From contig JBGMEA010000015.1 in the NCBI GenBank assembly GCA_041447245.1, forward strand, positions 36,556 to 100,555: 64,000 bases of DNA. Direction: 5' to 3'. Under the pieces are notes generated by a model, which was given only the letters and a program-made list of their open reading frames with translations, had not been told where the DNA came from and did no database searches. The stretch's first letter is position 1, and each line of letters opens with the position of its first letter. Source of the DNA: JBGMEA01 sp041447245. Lineage in GTDB: Bacteria; Bacillota; Clostridia; Eubacteriales; Anaerofustaceae. The translations under genes and the position numbers were made by a program. This document shows, in pieces, positions 1 through 8,885 of this stretch.

Positions 1-321
1 GATCAGGCAGGTTTGTCCAGGGAAAATCTGATCCTTGATCCGGGGGTCGGCTTCGGCAAGGACTTTGAACAAAATCTGGAAACCATGCGGAATTTGGCTC
101 AGTTGCGCGAAATGGGATATCCCGTACTGCTGGGAACCTCACGCAAACGCATGTTGGGTACGCTTCTTGATGTGCCGCCGAAAGAACGCACGGAGGGAAC
201 CGTTGCGACAACGGTAATCGGCATCATGCAGGGCATGGATATTTTCCGTGTGCACGATGTAAAGGAAAATGCGCAAGCGGCGAAAGTGACCGACGTGATT
301 GTGAGGAAAACGCATGGATAA
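1..321 (+). CDS. folP: Dihydropteroate synthase, C-terminal part (cut by window start)
   Basis: The enzyme condenses p-aminobenzoate with 6-hydroxymethyl-7,8-dihydropterin pyrophosphate in cytosolic folate synthesis. The reading frame is open from base 1, so the gene begins before the window; about 106 residues remain. They carry the family's conserved DPGVGFGK strand-loop, the TSRKRMLG pterin/sulfonamide-site motif and the terminal RVHDV motif. The end overlaps folB by 8 bases, as expected in a fol operon. The TIM-barrel N-terminal half is not visible. A methyltetrahydrofolate methyltransferase shares the fold but not the SRKR motif, so the call is firm. Confidence 0.95.
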   Translation, partial: DQAGLSRENLILDPGVGFGKDFEQNLETMRNLAQLREMGYPVLLGTSRKRMLGTLLDVPPKERTEGTVATTVIGIMQGMDIFRVHDVKENAQAAKVTDVIVRKTHG

Positions 322-679
322 AATCATCATGAAAAATATGCAGTTCTTCGGCAGGCACGGAGTGTTGCCCGAAGAAAAGACGCTCGGACAGAAGTTTTTT
401 GTGGATGCCGAACTGTATCTTGACCTGCGCGATGCCGGAGAGACGGACAAACTGCAATATACGGTCGATTACGGTGCAGTGTATGCGATGATTCGGGACA
501 TTATGGAAAAAGAATCCTACAATCTCATTGAAGCCGCGGCGGAAACCATCTGTTCCGACGTGTTGTTTGCGTTTGAAACGGTTCGTAAAATCACGGTGGT
601 CGTGAAAAAACCGGAGGCGCCCGTACCGGGGATCTTCGATCATTTTGCGGTGGAGCTGACGAGAGAACGGGATGCATAA
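314..679 (+). CDS. folB: Dihydroneopterin aldolase
   Basis: At 121 residues this has the usual length for FolB, which cleaves 7,8-dihydroneopterin to 6-hydroxymethyl-dihydropterin and glycolaldehyde. Family landmarks are the N-terminal FFGRHGVLPEEK stretch (the G-x-H-G-V-x-x-E-E active-site strand), the VDYGAVY motif near residue 54, and the late KPEAPVPG stretch containing the conserved lysine. It overlaps folP by 8 bases upstream and folK by 8 bases downstream, so translational coupling is likely. Nothing is missing from the catalytic core. Confidence 0.95.
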   Translation: MDKIIMKNMQFFGRHGVLPEEKTLGQKFFVDAELYLDLRDAGETDKLQYTVDYGAVYAMIRDIMEKESYNLIEAAAETICSDVLFAFETVRKITVVVKKPEAPVPGIFDHFAVELTRERDA

Positions 680-1163
680 GATCTATCTGAGCCTCGGCAG
701 CAACATCGGGGACACGAAACAAAACCTCGGGGAGGCATTGGAAAATCTGAGGGATCACGTTACAATCACGGCACTGTCTTCTTATTATGAAACAGAACCG
801 GTCGGATACAGCGATCAGCCTTGGTTTCTGAACCTTGCGCTGGAAGGGGAGACGGAACTCGCTCCCTATGATCTGTTGGCTTTCACACAGTCCATCGAAA
901 AGGGAATGGGCAGGGTGAAGCTGATCCGATTCGGTCCGAGAAATATCGATATTGACATTCTCTTGTACGACGATCTGCAAATGAACGACGAAGCGCTGAC
1001 GATTCCGCACCCGCGGATGACGGAGCGCGCATTTGTCGTGGAACCGCTGTATGAAATTGCGCCGCAGTTATTGGTCGGCAGCATTCCGCTCAAGCAGATT
1101 CACGATAATCTGAAAGGCGAACAGATCCGAAAATTGTCGGATGAGGTGATCGGCAATGAATGA
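672..1163 (+). CDS. folK: 2-amino-4-hydroxy-6-hydroxymethyldihydropteridine diphosphokinase
   Basis: HPPK transfers pyrophosphate from ATP to 6-hydroxymethyl-dihydropterin, giving the substrate of FolP. The 163-residue protein starts with the family signature YLSLGSNIGD, then YYETEPVGYSDQPWFLN (pterin-binding loop) and the R-x-GPRNIDIDILLYDD metal-binding signature at about residues 90-103, followed by IPHPRMTERAFVVEPL. All catalytic elements are present. It overlaps folB and the downstream HD-domain gene by 8 bases each. Confidence 0.96.
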   Translation: MHKIYLSLGSNIGDTKQNLGEALENLRDHVTITALSSYYETEPVGYSDQPWFLNLALEGETELAPYDLLAFTQSIEKGMGRVKLIRFGPRNIDIDILLYDDLQMNDEALTIPHPRMTERAFVVEPLYEIAPQLLVGSIPLKQIHDNLKGEQIRKLSDEVIGNE

Positions 1164-1641
1164 AATGCCGCGGGTCGATGCAATTCTGCATGACGAAGAA
1201 TACCGCTCTTATCTTGAGAAAAACAAAAAAGCCGAGCGCGACCGTCAGTATTGCAGACATGATATGACGCATCTGCTCGATGTCTGTCGGGTCGGGTATG
1301 CCATGATTCTGGAACGAAAGCTGCCGTACACCAAAGAGCTGATGTATGCGGCGGGTCTTCTGCATGACATCGGACGGTGGGTGCAGGTTTCCGAAGGGGT
1401 GGATCATGCCAAGGCGGGCGCCGTCATGGCGGAACCGATTCTGAAGCGATGCGGGTTTTCAAAAGAAGAAAGCCAACTGATTGTGCAGGCGATCGCATGC
1501 CACCGCGAGCAGAATCATCCGGATGAGTTCAGTAAAGTGCTGTACGATGCGGATAAACAGTCGCGTCCCTGCTTTGCGTGCCCTGAAATTGTTTCTTGCA
1601 AACGCTTTAAAGATCAGCGGGAAGCATTGCTGAACTATTGA
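1156..1641 (+). CDS. HD-domain phosphohydrolase of the folate operon
   Basis: A 161-residue HD-superfamily protein. The metal ligands can be traced as H in RHDMTHLLDV (about residue 35), the LLHDIGRW pair (about residue 71), a histidine near ACHREQNH (about 116) and the aspartate in LYDADKQSR. A late cysteine cluster, CFACPEIVSC, may bind metal or be structural. HD proteins in such operons often hydrolyse nucleotides, but the substrate cannot be read from sequence. It is the last gene before a terminator and overlaps folK, so it is co-transcribed with folate genes. Confidence 0.8.
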   Translation: MNEMPRVDAILHDEEYRSYLEKNKKAERDRQYCRHDMTHLLDVCRVGYAMILERKLPYTKELMYAAGLLHDIGRWVQVSEGVDHAKAGAVMAEPILKRCGFSKEESQLIVQAIACHREQNHPDEFSKVLYDADKQSRPCFACPEIVSCKRFKDQREALLNY

Positions 1642-1667
1642 TTTTTTATATCATCTATTTTCAAACG

Positions 1668-1698
1668 ACCGACGGAGAAGCATCTGCTGTCGGTTTTT
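1668..1698 (+). terminator. Intrinsic terminator of the fol operon
   Basis: Inverted arms ACCGAC and GTCGGT enclose a 15-base loop and are followed by a T5 run, 27 bases after the HD gene stop. Confidence 0.7.
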
Positions 1699-1817
1699 GA
1701 TTGAAACAAAAATCAATCAATGCTCTGATTTGTTTTGGCAAATAACAAATCAGAATTGGTTTTTTCAGACATTTTTGGTATCATAACAATTGTCGGTGAT
1801 CCGACATGGGGGATTGG

Positions 1818-2516
1818 ATGTTAGTCAAAGAAGACGCAATCCGTGTATTGCAGGCAAAACGGGAACGATATCGATACGACGCAAATAATACGGGTTTTCC
1901 GGTGGTGTTTTTCCTGATTGCATTCGGCAGTGTGTTGATCGGTGAGTATCGTGTTATATCGTGTGCTTTGATTGCTGCTGCCAATAGTTGCTTTCTTGTT
2001 GCATTAATTCGATGCAATCGGAACCCGACGGTACGCAATCGTTTACTGTATGGAAGTACGTGGATTATTACTATTGAGATCATTCTGCTGTCGGCATCAG
2101 CAAAATATATCGGCGCCGCAACCGGAGGAGACCCATGGGTTTTTCCCGCCATTCTGCTGCTTTGGCTGGCTGTTTGCTTCGGTGTTGGCGTTTCGGAAAA
2201 GCGTCGCGTGCTTCGACTGAGGGAAGATCCGGAACCGAAACAGTCGCGTTTTTTCTTTTATTACCTGCTTGTCGTCGCTGCATTGACTTTGGGATTCGGA
2301 ATATGTGTTTTGGCGTCATTGATATCCGAGGCAGGTTTGGACTTATGGACTGGAATGATCTTTTTTCTCTTTGCATGCATGGCTTCCGGATGGGTTCGAT
2401 CAGCTTTCGGATGGTATCTGCTCGTCCGTTTTCATATTGAAGAGCAGAGAATACATAGGAAAAGAGTGACTCCCAAACGCAGGACAATACATGAGAGTGA
2501 GGATTCAGACATCTGA
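1818..2516 (+). CDS. Multi-pass membrane protein of unknown function
   Basis: I do not recognise this family. The start at 1818 is chosen because a GGGGGAT ribosome-binding sequence lies just before it; an earlier ATG at 1806 has none. The roughly 232-residue product has about six hydrophobic segments (around residues 27-42, 45-66, 80-100, 107-125, 145-170 and 176-195) and a basic cytoplasmic tail (RIHRKRVTPKRRT). The stop codon overlaps the start of the next gene, so the two are a translationally coupled pair. Confidence 0.65.
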   Translation: MLVKEDAIRVLQAKRERYRYDANNTGFPVVFFLIAFGSVLIGEYRVISCALIAAANSCFLVALIRCNRNPTVRNRLLYGSTWIITIEIILLSASAKYIGAATGGDPWVFPAILLLWLAVCFGVGVSEKRRVLRLREDPEPKQSRFFFYYLLVVAALTLGFGICVLASLISEAGLDLWTGMIFFLFACMASGWVRSAFGWYLLVRFHIEEQRIHRKRVTPKRRTIHESEDSDI

Positions 2517-3034
2517 TGAAACGGAATATGTTGTTTAATTTGTTTTCCACGGCGGTTATTATCATTGCCGTAGTTTCGATGGCATATATCTGGAAGGCGC
2601 ATCTGCTTCCCCTGCGAGTTGATACGATGCAGGAATACAGCGATATGCTGCTTTCCGACGGCGCTTCTTTGAAGTATAGTGTGACAAGCGGCGATGCTAC
2701 GCTTTATGTTTACGGTCTTGACGGTGAGGATCATTACGGCGTGCTGACTGAAAATAACGGAAAGTATGTGGTGACGCCGAAAAGCGAGATTCATGCCAAG
2801 GTTGTTGATCGAACTTCCGAGTATGTGCTGAGCACGGTAACCCTTTCCGGCAGCGAGTGCCGATTTTTTCTTGTTCAACCGCTCAACGGACAATTGGCTG
2901 ATGTGCATGACTCCGAATTTTCGACGGTTTGTCAGATCGGTAACGGCAGCTATCTGGTTGAAGCCATTGCTACGGAAAAGTCGGCGGATGATTATGTTTT
3001 GTATATTAACGGGAAAGAATATTCGTTCCGCTAA
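2516..3034 (+). CDS. Membrane-anchored protein of unknown function
   Basis: The 172-residue product has one N-terminal hydrophobic segment (about residues 5-24), read as a signal anchor, and an extracytoplasmic part rich in short beta-type stretches (YGVLTENNGKYVVTPKSEIH, YVLSTVTLSGSECRFFLVQPL). No catalytic motif is visible. It begins at the stop codon of the preceding multi-pass membrane gene and is followed by a strong terminator, so the pair forms a two-gene unit. Function unknown. Confidence 0.6.
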   Translation: MKRNMLFNLFSTAVIIIAVVSMAYIWKAHLLPLRVDTMQEYSDMLLSDGASLKYSVTSGDATLYVYGLDGEDHYGVLTENNGKYVVTPKSEIHAKVVDRTSEYVLSTVTLSGSECRFFLVQPLNGQLADVHDSEFSTVCQIGNGSYLVEAIATEKSADDYVLYINGKEYSFR

Positions 3035-3073
3035 AAAAAGCGCACACGGCAAAACTGTCATGTGCGCTTTTTT
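3033..3073. terminator. Bidirectional terminator between convergent genes
   Basis: Arms GCGCACA (3040-3046) and TGTGCGC (3061-3067) are flanked by A7 on one side and T6 on the other, so the hairpin can end transcription from both the upstream plus-strand gene and the minus-strand gene ending at 3093. Confidence 0.75.
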
Positions 3074-3092
3074 GCTTTGCGGCATTTTGGGA

Positions 3093-4259
3093 TTACCGGC
3101 TGTATTCCCGATAACCGAACCCGTCTCCGAGATCGATTCGAATGCTTTCGTCGCTGTCAGTGGCGGCGATGATCACATTGCGTGTGCCGTCGAGCGGATG
3201 ATTCATGAGGGAATATGACCAGTCCCATGTAAAACTGGCGGAATTCAGATCCGAATTTACATAGGTATATTGCAGCGATCCTTCGGGCTGATACAAAAAC
3301 GAATCGACCGAAAGAGAATAACTTCCTTCTTGCTGCGAAAATGTCACGGAGGTGGAGCCGCTGTACCATGTTCCTTCGATTTGGCGGAAAAAGAGTTGTT
3401 CATTCGTCAGCCCCTTGATAATCAGGGCGATGCTTTTCTCTGCTGAATTTCCCGACGCATCGCTGACGGTAAGGGTCAGCGGATAAGTTCCTTCGGTATT
3501 TACATCATAATTTCCCGAAACCGCGATTGCATCCGCGGGTATCGTCCCTGTATTGTCGCTGACCGAGGCGTAATCCGCGATGCGGAATTCACTGCCCTGC
3601 ATCAGGGTGAGGGTGTCGGCGATTGTGATCTGAGGCGGAGTGGTATCCACTACGCGGAAGCGGTATGAGATCGGCTTTTCCGCACCGTCGGACAGTCGGG
3701 TGACCAGATATGTCACGGTGTAGGTGCCCGGTTTGTCGGAAATCAGATCGGAAGACTCTACAGCGAAACTGTAGCGTCCGTCTGCGTCGGTTTCAAAATG
3801 GACCAGTGTCAGCGGATCAATGGCAGATGAGGCTTCCAGTGTGTCCGTGTTTGCGATGATCGGCCGATAGAACGAACGCAGAAACACAAAAAACAGAACG
3901 GCAAGCAGTATAATCCCGAGTGCGCACAGACTTGCGCGGCGTCGTTTGCGGATGCGCATGGCGGTTTTCCTGGCCGTTTCCTCATCCGAGAGAACGCCGG
4001 CATTTGGCGGATACGATTCTGTATTTGCGTCGGTTGGGACAGCGGTGGATGCCTTAATCAACGCTCTGTCGTTCGCAGACGGCGGGTCGGATTCATTCAG
4101 CGGAGTCTCCGAGACCGTATAGCTGACTCCTTCGATTTCCTCTTTAGCATCCGACAGAATGTCTTCCAGTATTTCATCATCATCGGGCTGAACCGCCGAA
4201 CAGTAGTAGCAGATTCTCGTTCCGTCGCGCAGCGTTCTTCCGCAGTGTTTGCATATCAT
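3093..4259 (-). CDS. Zinc-ribbon membrane protein with Ig-like extracellular domains (paralogue 1)
   Basis: The start at 4259 is chosen for its GGAG site 7 bases upstream. The N-terminus (MICKHCGRTLRDGTRICYYC) is a four-cysteine zinc ribbon, followed by an acidic linker, a transmembrane helix (about residues 112-133) and an extracellular part with Ig-like/DUF5011-type repeats (PGTYTVTYLVT, VVDTTPPQITI, GTYPLTLTVSDASGN). The C-terminal 100 residues form a separate beta-rich domain ending GFGYREYSR. It is a paralogue of the gene at 5506-6678, with the same domain order and the same ending motif. Role unknown; cell-envelope location is inferred. Confidence 0.7.
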   Translation of the reverse strand: MICKHCGRTLRDGTRICYYCSAVQPDDDEILEDILSDAKEEIEGVSYTVSETPLNESDPPSANDRALIKASTAVPTDANTESYPPNAGVLSDEETARKTAMRIRKRRRASLCALGIILLAVLFFVFLRSFYRPIIANTDTLEASSAIDPLTLVHFETDADGRYSFAVESSDLISDKPGTYTVTYLVTRLSDGAEKPISYRFRVVDTTPPQITIADTLTLMQGSEFRIADYASVSDNTGTIPADAIAVSGNYDVNTEGTYPLTLTVSDASGNSAEKSIALIIKGLTNEQLFFRQIEGTWYSGSTSVTFSQQEGSYSLSVDSFLYQPEGSLQYTYVNSDLNSASFTWDWSYSLMNHPLDGTRNVIIAATDSDESIRIDLGDGFGYREYSR

Positions 4260-4442
4260 ATCAATACTCCGTAAAGCTGTCCGTATGCGCTGTTCCGTCA
4301 CAGCATCTCGGACAGTGACTGCTGTTATTGTAGCAGACAGTCTGCCGATTGCTCAAGTCCCTTAATCTGTCTGTAATGTTTGATACGTGACGTTATTCCG
4401 TTTTTTCCCGTGGTTCGCTGAGCCCAAGCCGCGAAACTGCAA

Positions 4443-4478
4443 TAAAAAACGCGGGAAATGTGCACTTTTCCGCGTTTA
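4443..4478 (-). terminator. Terminator of the alpha/beta hydrolase gene
   Basis: Read on the minus strand, arms around ACGCGG pair across a 6-8 base loop and are followed by a T6 run. It lies 36 bases beyond the hydrolase stop. Confidence 0.65.
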
Positions 4479-4513
4479 TTTCATGCAGATAAACTGAGTA
4501 AAATGATTGGACG

Positions 4514-5494
4514 CTACTGCTCGCTCGATTGTTTGGTTACAATTCCCCGTACTGTCTGCTCCCATTTCTGCGGTTCTTCTTTGATGGGATGATGTGCGGA
4601 GTGCTCGAAAGAAACCCAGTGTTTGCTCGGTGCATCCAAACGGTTGAACCATTCTTTGGCCAGAATCGTGGGGGTGTTCTGGTCATGGTTGCCCTGCAGA
4701 ATCCAGATCGGGATGTTCAGAGAGGGCACGCTTTCTCTGAAATTCAGAGAAACCACCTCATCCCACAGTTCTTCCAGCGAATAGAAGGAGCCTTTCGCGT
4801 AAGCAGGAATATCGGTCAGACGATATTCGGATGTTTCAAGCAGAGGAATGAGAACGGAACGAATTACGGGAGTGCTTTCTCCGAATACCGCACCGCCGTA
4901 TTTGCTCAGGTATTTGCGCTGTACGGTCATATCATTCACGCAGGAATACCTTCCTTCAACCGGTTCTCCGATTTTCTTCAATTGGGAAAGCGCATACCCG
5001 TCCGCATGTTTTGCTGCCTGCTGGTAGGTAAACTGATAGGACAGCAGTTCGTTTTCCGGACCGCTGACAAACTGCCCCATGCCGATATACTGTTCGACCA
5101 ATTCCGGATATTTTTGAGCCAGCAGCACACCGAGCACACTACCCCAGGAATGCCCGAGAACGGAGACTTTCTGCGTATGGAATTCCTCGTTTAGATGCCG
5201 GATGACCTGTGCCGCATCTTCGATCATATCCGATATGGTTAAATGCTCCTGTTTTGCCTGTTTTGCATGATAGCTGAGTCCGGCTCCGCGCTGATCCCAG
5301 CAGACAAGCGTACAGATGTCCGCAAGCCCGGAATGATATTTCAGTACGGTGTGACGGTCACAAATACCGGGTCCTCCGTGAAGAAAGAGCAGAATCGGAT
5401 TGGATGGGTTTGTGCCCCTGATTCTGATGTTTTGCATAGCGCCGTTGATTGTTATATTTTCAGCGGTTTCGATGGAATACGTATTGCGATTCAT
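4514..5494 (-). CDS. Alpha/beta hydrolase, proline iminopeptidase-like
   Basis: A 326-residue alpha/beta hydrolase. Visible are the oxyanion-hole motif LFLHGGPG, the strand CWDQRGAGLS, the nucleophile elbow GHSWGS (serine about residue 119), a late aspartate in WILQGNHDQNTPT and the catalytic histidine in EHSAHHP. HGGPG plus DQRGAG is typical of the proline iminopeptidase (S33) group, but peptidase activity is inference. The ATG at 5494 is preferred over an upstream in-frame TTG because AGAGG precedes it. It starts 11 bases after the stop of the zinc-ribbon gene, so the two are one operon. Confidence 0.85.
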   Translation of the reverse strand: MNRNTYSIETAENITINGAMQNIRIRGTNPSNPILLFLHGGPGICDRHTVLKYHSGLADICTLVCWDQRGAGLSYHAKQAKQEHLTISDMIEDAAQVIRHLNEEFHTQKVSVLGHSWGSVLGVLLAQKYPELVEQYIGMGQFVSGPENELLSYQFTYQQAAKHADGYALSQLKKIGEPVEGRYSCVNDMTVQRKYLSKYGGAVFGESTPVIRSVLIPLLETSEYRLTDIPAYAKGSFYSLEELWDEVVSLNFRESVPSLNIPIWILQGNHDQNTPTILAKEWFNRLDAPSKHWVSFEHSAHHPIKEEPQKWEQTVRGIVTKQSSEQ

Positions 5495-5505
5495 GATGTT
5501 GCCTC

Positions 5506-6678
5506 TCAATTTTCGGTATCCTGCATTTTGCGGTAACTGCGATATCCGTTTCCGTCGGACAGATTGACGGACAGCATGCCGTTCGTTGCTTCCGAGGCGT
5601 TTATCGTGAGTTTGCTTTTATTTGCATTTGCCTGTGTATTGTCTGCATCGGTCCACTCCCAGATGAAAACGGCGGAATCTCCGCTGTCCGAAAGTGTGTC
5701 GTATGTCAGAGTACCGATTTTGTTGTCGATTTGCAGCGAGTAAGCCCCGTCTTTTGTCCCGATGATGATGATTTGATTTCCGTGTTTCCATGTTCCGTAA
5801 ATCAAGTCAAAGAAAATATCCTGTTGCGTACGCTGGATGACGGCCACCGTAATGTTCATTATGGTCGTGTTGCCGGAGGCATCCGTCAGGCTCAGCGTCA
5901 GCGGATAAGTGCCGACGGTTTGCGTATCGACCGTCCCTCCGACATGGATATCCTGCGCGCTGAGCGGCAGGGAATTATCCGATACGGTTACGAAATCGGA
6001 TAATTCAAAGGTATCGCCCTGCGCAATCTGAACGCTCTTGGATACCATGATGACAGGCGCGGTCGTATCGACGACGGTAAAACGGAATGCGACATCTTTG
6101 GTTTTATGCGAAGCGCTATTTGTAAGAGAATAAACAACGCGATAGGTACCGGGGATATTGGATTGGAGATCGGATTGCTTCAGCATGAATGTGTAATGAT
6201 CCTGCTGATTGTCCCGAAGCGTGACGAGGGTCGCAGGATCAATTCCCGCAGATGCCTCCAACGTTTCTGTCGGTGCGATCAAGGGGCTGTAGAATACAAA
6301 ACGGTAAATTCCGATCCAAAGCAGCGACAGGACAAAAATGGCGGCGGCGTAAAAGAGAAGGCCGTGTCTTTTCTGTTTTTCCTCTTCGTCCTCGTGATTG
6401 ATCACCGACATAATATCCCGCACTTCCTGTTCGGTCGGATCGTCATTGCGGGCATCAATTTCATAGATGAGCGGCTTTTCGGATGCAGGAATTGCGCCTT
6501 CCCGAATCGTGGGAAACCCGATCAGCGGACCTTCCTCTTCGGTGTCGGGCGGAAGCTGCAGCGGGTCAGGCAGAATCTTTTCGATTACTGCGTCATCGTC
6601 TTCCAAATAAGCGGAGCAGTACGGGCACAGGATGAGTCCGGTTTCTGTTTCTTTTCCGCAGTGCTTGCAACGGATCAT
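5506..6678 (-). CDS. Zinc-ribbon membrane protein with Ig-like extracellular domains (paralogue 2)
   Basis: The 390-residue product has the same plan as the 3093-4259 gene: N-terminal zinc ribbon (MIRCKHCGKETETGLILCPYC), acidic linker, one transmembrane helix (about residues 106-127), an Ig-like region with VVDTTAPVIMV and GTYPLTLSLTDASGN, and a C-terminal domain ending GNGYRSYRK. The start follows a GGGAGGGG site. Cytosolic zinc ribbon plus extracellular Ig-like modules is a domain plan often seen in Clostridia, but no function is established here. It leads the operon with the hydrolase. Confidence 0.7.
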   Translation of the reverse strand: MIRCKHCGKETETGLILCPYCSAYLEDDDAVIEKILPDPLQLPPDTEEEGPLIGFPTIREGAIPASEKPLIYEIDARNDDPTEQEVRDIMSVINHEDEEEKQKRHGLLFYAAAIFVLSLLWIGIYRFVFYSPLIAPTETLEASAGIDPATLVTLRDNQQDHYTFMLKQSDLQSNIPGTYRVVYSLTNSASHKTKDVAFRFTVVDTTAPVIMVSKSVQIAQGDTFELSDFVTVSDNSLPLSAQDIHVGGTVDTQTVGTYPLTLSLTDASGNTTIMNITVAVIQRTQQDIFFDLIYGTWKHGNQIIIIGTKDGAYSLQIDNKIGTLTYDTLSDSGDSAVFIWEWTDADNTQANANKSKLTINASEATNGMLSVNLSDGNGYRSYRKMQDTEN

Positions 6679-6821
6679 CCAACCCCTCCCAAATTTGTTT
6701 TGATATGGTACTTTACCTTTATTTTAGCAAAATTCAACCGGAAGTACAAGAAAATTAAACGGTGGGGAATACGAAATTTGAATTGATTCTGATGCATCCG
6801 AACGGCTCGGAAAGACGAGAC

Positions 6822-6851
6822 AAAAAAAGGACACGGCGGCACCGTGTCCTT
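6822..6851 (-). terminator. Terminator of sigI-rsgI
   Basis: Perfect 10-bp arms (AAGGACACGG / CCGTGTCCTT) with a 5-base loop; on the minus strand they are followed by T7. Located 175 bases downstream of the rsgI stop. Confidence 0.75.
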
Positions 6852-7026
6852 GGCTGCAGAAAAATCAAACCGAGAAACAATCGAAAATTCTTTTGCCTGC
6901 ATTGCAGCATCCGTCTGATTTTTAATGTGTCTTTTCTTTGGATTCCGCATCGCATATCGCAATGATGTTGCATTCATTCAGCGGATGCGATATTGCATCC
7001 CCTGATCGAATGATCGGAACGGTTGG

Positions 7027-7974
7027 TTATTTTCCTTTTCCCGATCCGCCGCTTCCGTTATCGGAGTTTCCGTTTCCGCTGCCATTGCCGTTTGTCGTCA
7101 CGACAGGAGCCGTGGTGTCTGTCGTATCGGATGAGCCATCGGTGCCGGAGGTTCCGTTTTGATAGCCGTTTCCGTTGCCTGAAGAGTCAGGGCTGCCCGA
7201 TCCGGTGCCGCTTCCCATGCTGTCGGAAGATCCGTTTCCATTGCCGTTGGTACTGCCGTTGCCGTTGTTTGTGTTGATGGTTTTCATGATGTCTTTGACG
7301 GAAACGTTTCTCCAGTCTTCGATATTGACGGAGGAAGGATCATCGGAAGATGCAATCAAGCGTTCAATCAGATTGAGTTTGCCGGGAGTCAGCCCAAGAT
7401 CACGGGCTTCCTGCACGAGATTATAGCCCACTGCTACTCCCTGCACTTCGACTGCGCGCTGCTGAATCTGTTCCATGTCCATGATTCTTGTCTGAAGCTG
7501 TTCCCGAAGCTGATCGGCCGTGCCGTCATTTTTGCATGCCGTCGCGATCATAATCTGACCGGGATCAGTTCCTTCGAAATATCCTGCAGCGGTGATTTCA
7601 TCCACTGTCTGTTCCAAAGCGGAACCGATGCTGCTGTATTTCAGATTTAAATTTTGCAGAATTTCTTCGCCGTCCCCGTTGACTGCCTGTGCAGACAGCA
7701 CCAGTCCGAATCGGTTGACGGAATATTCAATGGACGGGTTCACGTCCAAACTCACATAACTGTAAGGGGAAAAGAATCCCCATGCACCCAGCCCTATGAC
7801 TACCGCGATTGCAGCTGCTGCCGCATAGCGCGTAACAAAAGATTTTTTTACTGTAGCTTCCATTGTAATCACCTGTCCTAACGCATATTTTTTGTTTTTG
7901 ATTTTATGCATGGTGCCTGCATCGTCCAGAGCCGCTGCGTATTTTTTTTCGCATTGTACAATCACAGCTTTCAT
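7027..7974 (-). CDS. rsgI: RsgI-type anti-sigma-I factor with low-complexity tail
   Basis: RsgI proteins hold sigma-I at the membrane until an outside signal arrives. The start at 7974 follows AAAGGAG and overlaps the sigI stop (ATGA); an earlier in-frame start at 8025 lies inside sigI. The 315-residue product has an N-terminal cytoplasmic anti-sigma domain (KAVIVQCEKKYAAALDDAG), a transmembrane helix (about 45-66), and the diagnostic middle domain SYVSLDVNPSIEYSVNRFG. The last 90 residues are Gly/Ser/Asn repeats (NGNGSTNGNGNGSS) without a recognisable sugar-binding module. The tail may span the wall or bind a surface polymer; that is inference. Confidence 0.88.
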   Translation of the reverse strand: MKAVIVQCEKKYAAALDDAGTMHKIKNKKYALGQVITMEATVKKSFVTRYAAAAAIAVVIGLGAWGFFSPYSYVSLDVNPSIEYSVNRFGLVLSAQAVNGDGEEILQNLNLKYSSIGSALEQTVDEITAAGYFEGTDPGQIMIATACKNDGTADQLREQLQTRIMDMEQIQQRAVEVQGVAVGYNLVQEARDLGLTPGKLNLIERLIASSDDPSSVNIEDWRNVSVKDIMKTINTNNGNGSTNGNGNGSSDSMGSGTGSGSPDSSGNGNGYQNGTSGTDGSSDTTDTTAPVVTTNGNGSGNGNSDNGSGGSGKGK

Positions 7975-8699
7975 TTGTTGCACTCCTTTCTGATGATCGG
8001 CAGATATTCGGTCAAGCAGGGACAATCCCGGGTCAGTATCTCTGCTGCCGCTATTATATAATTACGGTGACGTTCCATGATTTTTCGGGGGATTTTGCAA
8101 TTTTTTTCGATTGCTGATACAGGAAGTGTTCGTTTTGTTCGGAGCGCGCTCATCAGCGCCGGTTCCCGAACCAACAGCGCAACCGCTTTTGCGCAGGCTT
8201 TTTTGGTTTTTTCCGCTTTCGGCGAGCAGTCGGCAAGGCTCATAAAGTCAAATCCATAGTCGTGCAGCACTGCGGAAATTTCTTCGATTTCCTCAGCCGC
8301 AGACCGTTCTTCCCACTGAATCAGCTGCTCCTTTTCTGCGGAGGTAAGGGGAATCAATTCGTCCGATTCATCCTGCGTATCCAGCTCGAATACGCGCGGA
8401 TCACAGGGGATCTCAGCGGAAAATTTCTGCTCTTTTCGGATGTGATCGATCAACCGCCGTTTGATGACAAGTCGGGCGAAGGAATCGAAATTTCCTTTGT
8501 CTGCATCATATTCGCGGATCGCCTGCATGAATGCCGTCAGCGCAACACTGTATTCATCGTCGTTTTTTGTGACGTATCGGTGAGTGACGTTCGATGTGCA
8601 GCGAAGCAGCCACAGTTCGTGCTTCGCAAGCAATTGGTGCATCATTTCGTTATTGTCTTTTGCCGCGTTCAGTTCGCTGTCTGCGATATCGGTATACAA
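7971..8699 (-). CDS. sigI: RNA polymerase sigma factor SigI
   Basis: A 242-residue sigma-70-family protein with SigI features: an N-terminal region-2 stretch (YSVALTAFMQAIREYDADKGNFDSFARLVIKRRLIDHIRKE) and a C-terminal domain ending in an HTH-like segment (IEKNCKIPRKIMERHRNYIIAAAEI). It starts with TTG at 8699 behind GGAGAG. The stop overlaps the rsgI start, the usual arrangement. SigI regulons cover heat/wall stress in Bacillus and extracellular polysaccharide enzymes in cellulolytic Clostridia; which applies here cannot be told. Confidence 0.9.
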   Translation of the reverse strand: MYTDIADSELNAAKDNNEMMHQLLAKHELWLLRCTSNVTHRYVTKNDDEYSVALTAFMQAIREYDADKGNFDSFARLVIKRRLIDHIRKEQKFSAEIPCDPRVFELDTQDESDELIPLTSAEKEQLIQWEERSAAEEIEEISAVLHDYGFDFMSLADCSPKAEKTKKACAKAVALLVREPALMSALRTKRTLPVSAIEKNCKIPRKIMERHRNYIIAAAEILTRDCPCLTEYLPIIRKECNK

Positions 8700-8885
8700 T
8701 ATGGCTCTCCAATTTCCTTATTTTATTAGGGGTCTGCTTGTGAAAAATGTTCCTTATATTATATTTAATTCGCATCACGATATCGAAAAAACGGGGAAAG
8801 AATCATTTTTTTTGCGAAAAACTGTTCGATATCCGCAACGTGATCTTCCGGGGGGCGAAAATACTGACAGCGAAGGCAAAAATGA

